Origin: Tupaia tana
Lineage: Eukaryota; Chordata; Mammalia; Scandentia; Tupaiidae
Length of the DNA stretch: 64,000 bases
NCBI GenBank assembly: GCA_026018925.1
Contig: JAKSZU010000009.1
Coordinates: 81,435,090-81,499,089 of the forward strand
Reading direction: 5' to 3'
Numbering within the stretch: position 1 is the first letter of the stretch; each line of letters opens with the position of its first letter. A program made the translations under genes and the position numbers. Below the pieces are notes generated by a model. That model did not search any database. It was given only the letters and a program-made list of their open reading frames with translations, and was not told the DNA's origin. This document shows positions 41,790 to 53,466 of this stretch, piece by piece.

Positions 41790-42012
41790 TCAACTCCTTT
41801 TTTTTTGGCCATAGGGTGTGTGTACTCACTGGAGAAAGACAGAGAAGGAGGGGATGGCCATGGTACAATCTCTTCTCTATTCTCCTCTCAGGATTTTTGG
41901 CAATGAATACACACACCTGGCATGATTTTCATGTTGCTAGGTATGGGGCTCCATCTCTGTTTGGTCATGTGGGAGTCCAGTGCCTTAACCACCATGCCAC
42001 CTGCTAGTCCTT
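41790..42012 (-). mobile_element. SINE, long type
   Basis: GGCCATAGGGTGTGTGTAC, long-type body and head CCACCTGCTAGTCC. Confidence 0.87.
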
Positions 42013-42034
42013 AGATCTTCAATTACTTTCTTTC

Positions 42035-42215
42035 TTATTTTTAAAATTTATTTATTTCATTTATTATTATTATTAAGTTTACTATAGGGTATGTGCATTC
42101 ATGAGAGAGAGAGAGAAAGGAAAAGTGACAGCAAGTCACAAGTTCTGGGACTCGAACCATGGTTGGCCATGTGGAAGTCCAGTGCCTCAACCACCAAGCC
42201 ACCTGCTGGCCCTCA
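42035..42215 (-). mobile_element. SINE, short type
   Basis: Tail complement with ATTATTATTATT, a GA-rich body, B-box complement GGGACTCGAACCATGG and head CACCTGCTGGCCC. Fourth SINE in a row. Confidence 0.87.
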
Positions 42216-42266
42216 AGCTTCAATTTCTTAAAGATACTATGGCCAATTGGTTAAATAAGAAAATCT

Positions 42267-42267
<1 letters not shown>

Positions 42268-42309
<42 letters not shown>

Positions 42310-42562
42310 TTTTTGCCATAGGGCATGTGCAGTAGCCTGAGAGAGTCAGAGAGAGATAATGAGAGGAAAACTAAGAAATCACCCCTTTGGGGGATGACCA
42401 CACTACAATCCCTTCTCTTTCATCTCCTCTCAGGATTCTGGGTATGGACACACACACACACCGGGAATGAGTTTCAAGCTGCGAGATTCAGATCCAGGAC
42501 TTGAGCCATGGTGGGCCACGTGGGAGTCCAGTGCCTTAACCATCACACCACCTGCTGACCCC
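42268..42562 (-). mobile_element. SINE, long type, 37-bp T-tract
   Basis: Long T-tract (42270-42306), GCCATAGGGCATGTGC, long-type body and head CACCTGCTGACCCC. Confidence 0.9.
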
Positions 42563-43102
42563 AACAGTACTTATTTTTCAGATTAAATTTTATGCTTAGA
42601 GTTTTTCTGCAACTTCATAATTTGGGTATTTCAATTCTGAATGCATATTTCTGGTTCATATTTCTTGTGTTTCCTACTTTTTACCTCAAATGTAGCATTC
42701 TTCAGGTACAGTTTTTCACTACAGCCTTTAAAAGCCCAATTCCAAAGTCACAAATAACTGCTTCAAAACCAGAAATAAACTATTTAAAAAACATTTCTAG
42801 AATGTACTCTTGCCAAAGAATTGTAATTTAAATTTAACTTCTAAATTGATACAAAGTATATTCTGTATTTCCTTGAAATTTTTATTAATTATGTAAGGTA
42901 TTGATAAGGCAAACTGAATCTTGGTAAAAGAAAGCATATGATGTTCATACCATTATTTTAATTTTTATGTCAGAAAAGATGAAATTTTATTGTTTCATAG
43001 CAGTAAGTCTGATAGACAAAAGATCTAAGATAAAATTCCTGCTTTACCCCTTATTAGGCAAGTCTTGTTTTGTGTTTGTATTCTGCATTGCCAGGTATAT
43101 AT

Positions 43103-43167
43103 TATAGGTCGTCTGGAAAGTCATGATGCATAGACAAATATGTTAGGACTTTCCCTATGACCTAATA
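43103..43167. mobile_element. mariner-like MITE, shorter copy
   Basis: ATAGGTCGTCTGGAAAGTCA facing GGACTTTCCCTATGACCTA, with TA at both ends. Core GTCATGATGCAT is shared with the copies at 21.8-22.1 kb. The loop is shorter (65 bp in all). Confidence 0.7.
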
Positions 43168-43180
43168 GTAGTCATTTAAG

Positions 43181-43290
43181 AAATGCTTTCTCACTTTCCC
43201 TGTTCCTTCCTCTCTCTCCATTTCTCTCTCTGGTGAGCACATGAGTCCTGTAGCAAACAAACAAACAAACAAACAAAAAAGAAATACTAA
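43181..43290 (+). mobile_element. SINE tail half
   Basis: Only the body end and tail (TTTCTCACTTTCCC to GTGAGCACATGAGTCCTGTAG) and an (AAAC)n tail remain. Confidence 0.75.
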
Positions 43291-43299
43291 ATAAATTAT

Positions 43300-44080
43300 G
43301 ACAATTTTATCTGTAAGTTCCCTATTCTAGCAGGTAATCATTTGAAAATATTCTTATTTCAAAGTGTTCAAAATCACACATTCAAGTTTAAGGAAGAGAG
43401 AACACATTAAATAATGTAGTTTATTATCTAAAGGAGTCATTATTTTAAAGATCCCTAATTTGTTCATGCCTAAGATAAACAGATGTATATGTTTCAAAGT
43501 TAAACATGAAAATTGTCACTTTCAAGACCAAATTAGATCTCTAGAAGCCATCCTGTGTATTTATTATGAATTTAAAAAAATTTATACATGGCTTATTTCA
43601 CAGAAATCTATTATATTTAAATAAAAAATGTAAAGTAGTCTACTATTATAGTATTTTTTTATTAGAGGGACATTCCAACTAAAATTTCTTATGAATGAAA
43701 TGACTGGATGAATATCATGGAAATGGGCTCTGAGGGATACAACCTTGGGAATGGTGTGAAATTATCAGTATTTCCAGCTTTTCACTAAAGATGAAGACAA
43801 AAAGAGGTCAATCAACATCAGATGAGATAGAGCTTACTTCTAGATTCCCTTCAGCTCAAACCCAGTCCCTGTTTCAAAAGGTCAATTTAATTCTGAGGCT
43901 AAAGCTGGAGTCTACATCTACTGGTAGGGCAACTTCTTATTAGATTAGCCAGTCAAAGTTCATCATCTTTTTAACTCATAAGGATGTGTGTTTAATTTTT
44001 TTTCACAAGTGATTTCTCAAAGTATTGTAAGAAGTTTAATCAAATAAAGCAAATAAAAAATAGTTATATTAGTAGTAAGG
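43300..44080. other. non-coding, nothing recognised
   Basis: AT-rich unique-looking sequence without a supported gene. Confidence 0.5.
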
Positions 44081-44094
44081 ATCATTGCACATAT

Positions 44095-44190
44095 TGCCCT
44101 CTTAACATGTGTGAGGCACTGCTTTAAGCATTAATCATGTATTAACTCACTTAATATTTATAATAAAGGCATTTTATTATGCTATTATTA
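44095..44190 (+). mobile_element. MIR fragment
   Basis: GTGAGGCACTGCTTTAAGCA followed by CATGTATTAACTCACTTAATA is the conserved MIR core, with several changes. It is an old, pan-mammalian SINE. Confidence 0.7.
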
Positions 44191-45160
44191 TATATTAACA
44201 TTTATTATGTGTTTGCCCTGTGCTTGATATTCTGTAGAATAAAAAGGCAGCACCATCCACCTGCCTGCCAAAAGTTTGAAAGGCAAGTTTTTCTTTTGAG
44301 CAAAGGTATTTAGAAACTAAACAAGTAAGACAATACAGTGTAGGCATTCCTACTCTGCCCACACCCCTCTAGCCTAACTCTTGGGCCTGATGTCATCTGG
44401 TGACCAAAACAGAGACTCGACCTAAGATAATCTTCTAATTCATACCCTAACTTAATTCACCCTGTAACCTTTAGTTTCTCTATATTTATTTTTTATTATT
44501 TAGCTAATTCTACCATAGAAGAGACTTTTCTCCAATGCTGTCTTAATTCTTTGATCTTCCAATTCTTGCAAAATTCCAATAGGAAATGCCTCTCTATGGG
44601 CCTGAATGGGCACAGAAGTAAAATGCCAAGCTCTGCAAGGCAGATCCACTTGGAAAGGTTCTAGGTATATGTTCAGAGACATGAGTATGCAGGGTGTATG
44701 CATGCCCATGCTCAGGACACAGTGGCTGAAAAGAGGCCAGATCATGGCATCAAGACACTATTTGAGGTTCTTTCTCTCTCGATCATGGAAGAAATACAAA
44801 AATTAAAAAAAAAAAAACCTTTAAGTAAAAAAAAAGAAAATTTGTCTCTAATATGTGAGCCTCAGAAATAAACTGTCATCCATTAATAAAGAGCAGTTCT
44901 GGTAATAAATCTAAAACAAAGTGTTAAGTTTAGAAATGAAAATGTATATGCCAATAAATGCCATTTACCTATCTGCCCAGAAGTTTAAGAATTCCAGTGT
45001 ATCCAGTGGCTACTTTTTCATTGTCCTTTAATTTAGTCTATTTTTTCTTTCAAATACTAGCATTCAATTTTCTGTAAAAAGGGAATTTAATGTACTTTGT
45101 GCTTCCTATATGTTTATCACACTCTAAGTATACTATGTTCTTACTAATTGTCATTACAAA
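44191..45160. other. non-coding, nothing recognised
   Basis: A GC-richer patch at 44330-44760 could be part of an old ERV or repeat, but I find no motif to support it. The open frame at 44500-44745 (minus) has no similarity I recognise. Confidence 0.4.
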
Positions 45161-45162
45161 TA

Positions 45163-45298
45163 TATGAGGAAATTTCAAAAGGTTTATGGAAAATTAGAGT
45201 TAAAGTTCGAGCTTATTTTTGTGCAAAACATGTTGAAATTCATGCATAGGTTTTCATAATACACATTTCCCATGAACTTTCTGAAGAGCCCTTGTATA
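45163..45298. mobile_element. MITE-like element, second family
   Basis: The ends are imperfect inverted repeats: TTTCAAAAGGTTTATGGAAA at the left, TTTCCCATGAACTTTCTGAA at the right, with TA on both sides. The middle contains a GTGCAAAACATGTTGAAATTC segment. A second copy is at about 60970-61092. Confidence 0.6.
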
Positions 45299-45437
45299 GC
45301 ATTATCAGCTACATTATGTGTTGAATAAACTTTATGGGGACTCTAATTACTATTTTATGACATTAATTTTTTAAAATGCATAGGTTGCCCCATATAATAA
45401 GCTTATATACTTCTTTAAATTTTTAAAAAATTTCCTA

Positions 45438-45618
45438 CAGGCCAGCAGGTGTCATGGTAGTTAAGGTGTTGGACTCCCACATGGCTGTCTGTGGTTTGAG
45501 TCCCTGACCTGCTGGCTTGTTTTTTCTCTCTCTTTCTCTCTCTGTATGTCTCTCTCTGGTGAGCTCCTGTGTCCTGTAGCAAATTAAAAAATATAATAAT
45601 GATAAGTGAAATTAAATA
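45438..45618 (+). mobile_element. SINE, short type
   Basis: Head GGCCAGCAGGTGTCATGG, GGTTTGAGTCCCTGACC, short body and an AATAAATAAATA tail. Confidence 0.87.
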
Positions 45619-45619
45619 A

Positions 45620-45662
45620 ATAAATATTTTTAAAAATTTGCTATAGGTATATATACTCACTG

Positions 45663-45725
<63 letters not shown>

Positions 45726-45896
45726 TACCCACTGCGGGATGACCGCAATCCCTTCTCCATTCTCTTCTCAGGATTTTGGGCATGCACGCACATATGCCCA
45801 GCATGGTTTTCAAGATGACAAGTTGGGAATCAAATTGCACAGTCAGCCATGTAGGATCCAGCCAACTCAACCACCAAACCACTTGGCTGGCCCCAA
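45620..45896 (-). mobile_element. SINE, long type, with (GA)n
   Basis: Faces the preceding SINE tail to tail. Its GA-rich body has expanded to about 54 bp of pure (GA)n (45666-45720). Head complement CACTTGGCTGGCCCC at the right. Confidence 0.88.
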
Positions 45897-46130
45897 TGAG
45901 CCTATAAGTTTTTTTTTTTTTCTACCATGTTTGTTAAATTGGGAACACCTATATAAAACAAAACGCTAAACTGAATATAATAAAACTAATTGCAATATAT
46001 GATACAGACTGTAAGTTCCAGAATTTGTTAAGGAAGGGAGAGATAAATGCTGCTTGAAATTATAGATAAATGGGACTTGTTGTGAGCTATGAAATATGTA
46101 TCTATATTCACAAGCTTCAAAAGACTCTTG

Positions 46131-46398
46131 TGGGAACCAGCAGTTAGCGTAATGGCTATGTCGCTGGACTCCCACGTGGTCGACCGCGGTTCGCGTCTCG
46201 GACCCGGTGGCTTACAACTCACGCCGGGCGCGTGTGCGTGCGTGCCCAGGATCCCGAGGGGAGAATGGAGGAGAGGGGATTGCGGCGTGGCCATCCCCCC
46301 TGGGGGGTGATTTCCTGCTTTCTGTCTCTGTCTATCTGTCTGGCGAGCGCACGCGCCCTATAGCAAAAACCTCTCAAAAAAAAAAAAAAAAAAAAAAA
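46131..46398 (+). mobile_element. SINE, long type, CpG-rich
   Basis: Flanked by AAAAGACTCTTG (46119-46130 and 46399-46410). It keeps CGACCGCGGTTCGCGTC and GCCGGGCGCGTGTGCG, so it is one of the youngest copies here. Confidence 0.95.
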
Positions 46399-46436
46399 AA
46401 AAGACTCTTGCTATTTTATAAATGCTCAATTAGGTT

Positions 46437-46439
<3 letters not shown>

Positions 46440-46506
<67 letters not shown>

Positions 46507-46580
46507 TATTTATTTAAAATACACATACATACATACACACATATATACACACACAATTATACACACACACACACAATCAC
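46440..46580. repeat. (TA)n(CA)n compound microsatellite
   Basis: About 20 TA units, then about 13 CA units, then interrupted ACAT/ACAC runs. Confidence 0.95.
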
Positions 46581-49255
46581 AGATTGTGTGGTAGAAAATA
46601 AAAAAAACTAAATAAGGTAAAATAGGATGAAAATTTATAGAAATATTGAGTTCTTTCTCTAAAAAATGGCCGTAATAGATAATATTGGAAAGTACAATGT
46701 AAAAAATTAGCATATTCACATGTATTTTATACTTGCTACATGCAGTTATAAATAATTTAACTTTTTAAAACTAAAGACTTAATATACTATTTAATATACT
46801 ATAATATTTACATAGATCTGATTAATAATTTCTGGATAGAATACATTTTTTTAATTTTTATTTTTATTGTCATAATCTTCTTTATATTACATTGGATTAG
46901 ATATAATTTTACAGTGTATTACATTGCTTTTTCAAAAGGGAATGCCATGCATGTCAGTCAATACAGAGACATTAATCTCCCCACTTCATCATTCAATATC
47001 TTTTCTATATTTTTCCCAATCATTATTATTATTATTCTAATTATTTTTTAAAACAGTCAATCACTATTTCTCATTTTGCTTGTAAAAAGACTTTACCCAT
47101 CATGAAATATTTCTCAGACCAATCCAGTTGAGAATACTATACATGTCATCATCAAGAGGTAATAAGCCATATCTGTTTCTCACTAACGTCTTGCCTCTCT
47201 ATTGTTCTCTTGCTATCTTTCTCTATCCTCTTCTCCTCACCCCCCCCATTCCACACTGTCCTATTCTTGTTAAGTACTTTCACTGCTTTTTTGTCCTCCA
47301 ATTTTTTGCTCTCTACCATAGAGTGCGGGTAGTCGGTATATATTGAGTGGACACATACAATATCTTTCTTTCATAGCCTGGCTTACTTCACTCAGCAATA
47401 GATCCTCCGTATCTGACCACTTTCTATCAAATTCCAGGGTCTTGTTATTTTTTATGGCTGAGTAGTATTCCATAGAGTATATATACCACACTTTTCTAAT
47501 CCATTCATCAGTTTGTGGACATTTAGGTTGGTTCCACGTCTTGGCAATTATGAATAATGCTGCAATAAACATTGATGTGCAAGCAATTATCTGACTGAGC
47601 ATTCTCCTGTATTTTGGGTAAATACCCAGAAGAGGGATTGCTGGATCAAATGGTAATTCTATTTGTAGATCTTCGAGGAACCTCCATATTGTTCTCCACA
47701 GTGGTTGAACTAGTTTACATTCCAACCAACAGTGTAGGAGGGTTCCCTTTTCACCACATCAACGCCAACACTTATCACTTTTTATATTCTTTATCTTTGC
47801 CATTCTGACAGGGGTTAGGTGGTATCTCATTGTGGTTTTTACCTGCATCTCTCTTATGATGAGTGATGTTGAGCATTTCCTCATATGCTTTTTGGCTGTT
47901 CGTATGTCTTGCTTAGAGAGATTTTTGTTCAGCTCATTTCCCCATCTTTTGATCGGGTTAATCATTTTTTTTTTCACATAAGGCACTTGAGTTTTCTGTG
48001 TATTCTGGTTATCAGTCCCTTGTCTGAGGCATATTTAACAAAAATATTTTCCCATTCTGAAGGTTGTCATTTCACACTTGTTACTGTGTCCTTTGCTGTG
48101 CAGAAACTTCTTAGTCTAATATAGTCCCACTTGTCTATTTTAGGGATTATTGCCTGTGCTTTAGGAATCCTATTTAAGAAGTCTTTGCCTACTTCAATGT
48201 CTCCCAGAGTTTCTCCAGCATTTTCCACCAGTAGTTTTATTGTTTGATGTCTTAGGTTCAGATCTTTGATCCATTTTGAGTTGATTGTTGTTAATGGTGA
48301 AAGATGGGGATTCAGTTTCATCTTTCTGCAGGTGGATACCCAGTTTTTCCAGCACCATTTACTAAGAGGTTTTCCTTTTCCCAATGGATTGACTGATATC
48401 CTTTGTCAAAGATCAGTTGGCTGTGAGCTTTGGGGGTTATTTCTGGGATCTCTATTCTCTTCCATTGGTCCACATGTCTGTTTTTATGCCAATACCATGC
48501 TGTTTTGATGACCACAGCTTTATAGTATATCTTGGGATCAGGGAGTGATATGCCTCCTACTCCATTCTTCTTGTGCAGGATTGCTTTTGCAATATGAGGT
48601 TTTTTATGATTCCAGACAAATTCTATGATTGTCTTTTCTAGATCTGTGAAGAATATTTCTGGTATTTTGATTGGAATTGCGTTAAATATGTAGATTAATT
48701 TGGGTAGAATTGCCATTTTGATTATGTTAATTCTTCCAATCCAGGAGCATGGGATGTCCTTCCACTTTTTTATGTCACTTTCAATATCTTTTTAAGATTT
48801 TCGTAGTTTTCCTTATAAAGGTCTTTGACTTTCTTAGTTAGATTTATCCCTAGGTATCTTATACACCTTGTGGCTACAGTGAAAGGGATTCCTTTCTTCA
48901 GCTCTGCTTCGTTCAACTTGTTGTTCATAAATAGAAATGCTATAGATTTTTGGATATTGATTTTGTATCCTGCAACTTTACTGTATTCACTTATTACTTC
49001 AAGAAGTTTTTTGGGCCCAGGGCGCGGGGCTCTGCTCCACGTGCCCTGTCCGGAAGGCCGGCCCGGCTGTGGCTCTGCTCCGTGTGCCGTGGCCCGGACC
49101 GCCCAGCCCCCGCTGCCTCTCCGGCGCTGGGTGCGTCTTGCGCTCGGCGCCAACGTGGGCCGGCGGCGCAGATTGGCCGAGGTCGCCGTCCTTCCTTTCT
49201 TTGGCCAGGTGGGTGGGCGGGAGGTGGCACTGGGACCCGCACGCATTCGCACACT

Positions 49256-50040
49256 CCGGGCTGGCGTGTGGCCGCCGGGCCTGCTCATGGCCGCTGGGCC
49301 TGTGTGCAGCTGCCGGGCCTGCACCTGCATGCGGCCACTGGGCTTGAGCGTGGTGCCGGGCCAGCACGTGGCCCCCGGGCCTGCACGTGGCTGCCGGGCC
49401 TGCGTGTGGCCACCGCGCCTGCACCTGTGCGTGGCCGCCGGGCCTGCGCATGACTGCCAGGCCCGCACATAGCCCCCGAGCCTGCGCCTGAGCGCTGCCG
49501 CTGGGCCCGTGCGTGGCCACTGGGCCTGCACCTGTGCATGGCTGCCGGGCCAGCGCATGGCCACCGGGCCTGAGCGTGGCCACCGTGCCCGCGCATGGCC
49601 CCCGGGCTTGTGAGTGGACGCATGGCCGCTGGGCCTGTGCATGGCCGCCAGGCCTGCGCGTAGCCGCCGGGCCTGCATGTGGCCGCCGGGCCTGCGCGTG
49701 GCCGCTGGGCCTGCGCCATCGCGTGACTGCCGGGCCTGGGCGTGGCCGCCGGGCCTGCGCATGGCCTCCGGGCTTGTGAGTGGACGCATGGCCGCTGGGC
49801 CTGTGCATGGCTGCCGGGCCTGAGTGTGGCTGCCAGGCCTGCGTGTGGCTGCCGGTCCTGCGCTTGTGCATGGCCGCCGGGCTGGCGCCTGTGTGTGGCT
49901 GCCGGGCCTGTGCGTGGCCGCCGGAGCTGCGCACGACTGCCGGGCCTGCACGTGGCTGCCGAGCCTGCGCCTCCGCGTGGCCCCTGGACCTACGCATGGC
50001 AGCCGGGCCTGTTCCTGCACGTGGGCGCTGGGCGTGGGCG
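49256..50040. repeat. GC-rich minisatellite, 19/25/27-bp units
   Basis: About 38 units of the form GGGCCTGCGCATGGCCGCC (19 bp), with variants carrying a 6-bp insert (25 bp) and a 27-bp form starting GGGCTTGTGAGTGGACGC. A block of several units containing the 27-bp form occurs twice (near 49600 and 49770), so higher-order duplication took place. Long open frames on both strands result from the GC-rich repeat and have no known counterpart. Confidence 0.93.
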
Positions 50041-50494
50041 GCAAACTGAAGCCGAAAACAAGGATTAAGGACTTGCAACTATAAGCAACAGAAAGAAACT
50101 TTAGCTGTCTTAAACCAATTGAGAAATATATTGTATAGGAGGATTTTCTCTGCCTATGGACAGTGAGAAGATGATGGTTACCAGCCCTGCATTACCTCAG
50201 GGAAAAACAAGAACTACTCTACCATTCTTAAGGAAGCCAGATACCTGAGGATGACTCACGTTGCAGATCCCCACAACACCATTCCCAGTAATCACAAGAT
50301 GGATGCTGTGCCGCATCAACTGATAACCATCTCTGCTTACCAGAACCGCTTTCCTGAAACTGTATTCCATGGAGACTCACCTACAATTGTGGAACTGCAC
50401 GAGACCCACCCTTAATCCAACCCTGAATAGAATCTGGGTTCCCTATTGTTGAAAACTTTACGAGCTGATAATTGGAAAAAAAAAAAAAAAAACG

Positions 50495-50928
50495 GAAAGA
50501 ACTGGAGGGTATAATAGCAGGGATGGCAACTGCAGATGCTAGAGACAGTATGGGAGAGGTAATGGGAATGAGTAATAGAGGGCAGAAGGGAGGGAATCAG
50601 GGAACAAACAACACACTTAATAGACACAAAAATGAAAAGTTGTCTGTTGGTGATAATGTATATGGTAATATCATTGTCTTGACTAATGTACATTCTACTC
50701 ATGCTGGGAAAAACCATGTTGTACACTGTAAAGATGTGCAATGATTAAAAAAAAATATCAGCACTCTGGCAAAAGGAGAAAGATCTGAAGATATGATAGT
50801 GGAAAGGTTAAATGTAGATACCAGAGGCTGTAAGGGAGGGGAGTGGGTGGTAGAGAGTGGGCGTGAGGGGCAAAGGGAAGAAACATTTAACACCAAAAAA
50901 TTTAGAGTTCTCTGTTGAAAACTATATA

Positions 50929-50965
<37 letters not shown>

Positions 50966-51069
50966 GTATGTATATTGTATACATCATAATGGGGACTTTA
51001 TGTAAAATGTGAATTTAATCTGAGAAAGAAAAATAAAAGACAAAAATTTAAAAAAATAAAAAAATAAAA
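50495..51069 (+). mobile_element. HAL1-type 3' UTR inside the composite element
   Basis: Two imperfect modules with the same order of motifs as the 3' UTR of the HAL1 at 56.3-58.4 kb: GATGCTAGAGACAGTATGGG against GATACCAGAGACAGTGGGGG; GAAAAGTTGTCTGTTGGTGA against GGAAAATTATTTACTGACAA; and AAGATGTGCAATGATTAA against ATGATGTACAGTGAATAA. A (TA)n run (50926-50965) is included. Confidence 0.78.
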
Positions 51070-53466
51070 TGTTATCTTTTCAAGTAATTTTCTTATTTTC
51101 TTATACCATTTAAGCAAATGATTTAAAGAAGAATTGTCTTAGCATCTACATGGATATGACACCATAAAGAGGATAAATTAGAATTGCAGAGTTGTTGTAT
51201 ATCCAGGTTACTACTGGGTAAGAAGCATAACCTCAATTTCAAGTAGCCTCCAGAACTTAATGTACTGTATTCTTGTAAAGTAAATAAAATATACAAAGTA
51301 GCTTGTTACAAAAAAGAAAAAGAAGTTTATTCATGGATAACTTTGGGTCTTCTAAGTATAGCATCATGTCATCTGCAAATAAAGATATTTTCAACTCTTC
51401 TTTGCCTATTCAAATGCCTTTAATATTGTTCTCTTCTCTGATTGCAATAGCTAAGACTTCCAGTACTATATTAAAGAACAGTGGAGAAAGTGGGCAGCCT
51501 TGCCTAGTACCTGTTTTCAGAGGAAAAGCTTTCTGCTTTTCCCCATTCAGTATAGTGTTACCTGTAGGTTTTTCATAGATTGCTTTTATTGTGTTCAGAA
51601 ATGACCCTTCTATACCAATCTTACCGAGAGCCTTAATCATAAAAGGATGTTGTATTTTGTCAAATGCTTTGTCTGCATCAGTTGAGATGATCATATGGTT
51701 TTTATCTTTCTTTCTGTTAATGTGGTGTATTACATTTCTGGTCTTGCATATATTGAACAACCCTTGTATCCCTGGTATAAAGCCTACCTGGTCGTGATGA
51801 ATATCTTTGTTATATGTTGTTGGATACGATTTGCAAGTGTCTGGTTGAGAATTTTTGCATCTATTTTCATCAATGATATTGGTCTGTAGTTTTCCTTTTT
51901 TGTCATGTCCTTATCTGTTTTGGGGATGAGGATGATGGAGGCTTCATAAAATGAATTTGGAAGTTTTCCTTCCTTTTGAATCTTTAGAAATAATTTTAGT
52001 AGGGTAGGGGTTTACTCTTCCTTAAAAGTTTTGTAGAATTCAGAAGTGAAGCTATATGGACCTGGGCTTTTCTTTGTTGGGAGGTTATTTATTACTGATT
52101 CAATCTCCTGGCTTGTTGTAGGTCTATTCAGGTTCTCTATGTCCACCTGATCCAATCTTGGTAGATTATATGAATCTAGGAATTTGTCCATCTCCTCCAG
52201 GTTTTCTTGTTTGTTGGCATATAGTCGCTCATAGTATCCTCTAATGATATTTTGTATTTCTGCTATGTCTGTAGTAATATTGCCTGTTTCATCACGTATT
52301 TGATTAATATGTTTTCTTTCTTTCTTCTTCTTGATCAGTCTAGCCAATGGTGTGTCGATCTTGTTAATCTTTTCAAAGAACCAGCCTTTGCTTTCATTTA
52401 TTTTCTGTTTAGTTTGTTTATTTTCTATTTCACTTATTTCTGCTCGAACCTTTATTATTTTTTTTTTCGCCTGGCATTTTTGGTGTTTGTTTGTTGTTTT
52501 TCCAATTCTCTGAGGCATGATGATAAGTTATCTATTTGCCATCTTTCCATCCTTTTCTTATGCGCACTAAATGCTATGAATTTCCCTTTTATGACTGCTT
52601 TTGCTGTATCCCATAGATTCTGGACACTTGTGTACTCATTATCATTTGTTTCCATAAATTTTTTTATTTCAGCCTTAATTTCTTCAGTAGTGAAGAAGTC
52701 ATTCAGAAATAGGTTGTTCAGTTTCCATGTGTTCATGTATTTTCGGGGTTGTTTCTTGAAATTAATCTTGAGTTTAATTCCATCATGGTCAGAGAAGATG
52801 CTGGATACAGTTTCTATGCCTTTGAATCTGTAAAGGCTTGATTTGTGTCCTAACATATGATCAATCTTTGAAAAGGTTTCATGCCAGGGTGAGAAAAAGT
52901 ATATTTCTTTTGGAGGTAGAGTAGAATGTTCTATAGATATCTGTCAAGCCCATTCGATTTATAGTATCACTTAAGTCCTGTATCTCTCTATTTATTTTCT
53001 GTCTAGAAGATCTGTCTATAGGAGATAATGGGGTGTTGAGATCTCCAACAATTATAGTATTCCTCCCTATCTCTCCTTTTAACTTCAGCAGTCTTTCCTT
53101 CACATATTTAGGTGCACCTGATTGGGTGCGTAGATATTTATGTGTTACGTCTTCTTGCTGGATTACCCCATTTACTATAATATAATGCCCTTCTTTGTCT
53201 CTTCTTACAGTCTTTGTCCTGAAATCTATTTTGTCTGAGATCAATATTGCTACTCCAGCCTTTTTTTTGATTTCCATTTGCATGGAATATCTTTTTCCAG
53301 CCCTTGACTTTTAGTCTATGTATGTCTTTATCCATAAGGTGAGTTTCTTGTAGGCAACAATAGAGGGTTTCTGTTTTCTTATCCATTCAGCCAGTCTATG
53401 TCTCTTAACGGGAGAATTTAATCCATTGACATTCAATGTAATTATCAATATTTCCGTATCTGATCC

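Larger units (their letters stand above)
49013..51319 (+). mobile_element. composite GC-minisatellite/HAL1-tail retroelement
   Basis: A 2.3-kb insertion in L1 ORF2, flanked by AAGAAGTTT (49001-49009 and 51320-51328) and ending in an A-rich tail (51309-51319). Modules in order: CpG-rich 5' segment (49013-49255); minisatellite (49256-50040); unique segment (50041-50470); A-run (50475-50491); a segment matching the HAL1 3' UTR (about 50495-51069) with its own A-rich end; and 240 bp ending in AATAAA plus A-tail (51070-51319), probably a 3' transduction. It has no coding region of its own, so it must have used L1 proteins. The design is like SVA. I know of no named element with these parts. Confidence 0.85.

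Noticed and set aside
44500-44745. 81-codon minus-strand frame as a small gene
   Set aside because: No recognisable domain, no splice or promoter support, and AT-rich non-coding surroundings.
46131-46210. tRNA gene candidates in SINE heads
   Set aside because: A and B box-like text is present, but the cloverleaf is degenerate, the copies end in SINE bodies and have target duplications. They are retrotransposons.
48770-50044. Long minus-strand open frame (424 codons) rich in Gly, Pro, Arg and Ala
   Set aside because: It runs from the GC-rich minisatellite into antisense L1 ORF2 text. Similar long frames exist in all directions of the same repeat, so it reflects composition and unit length.
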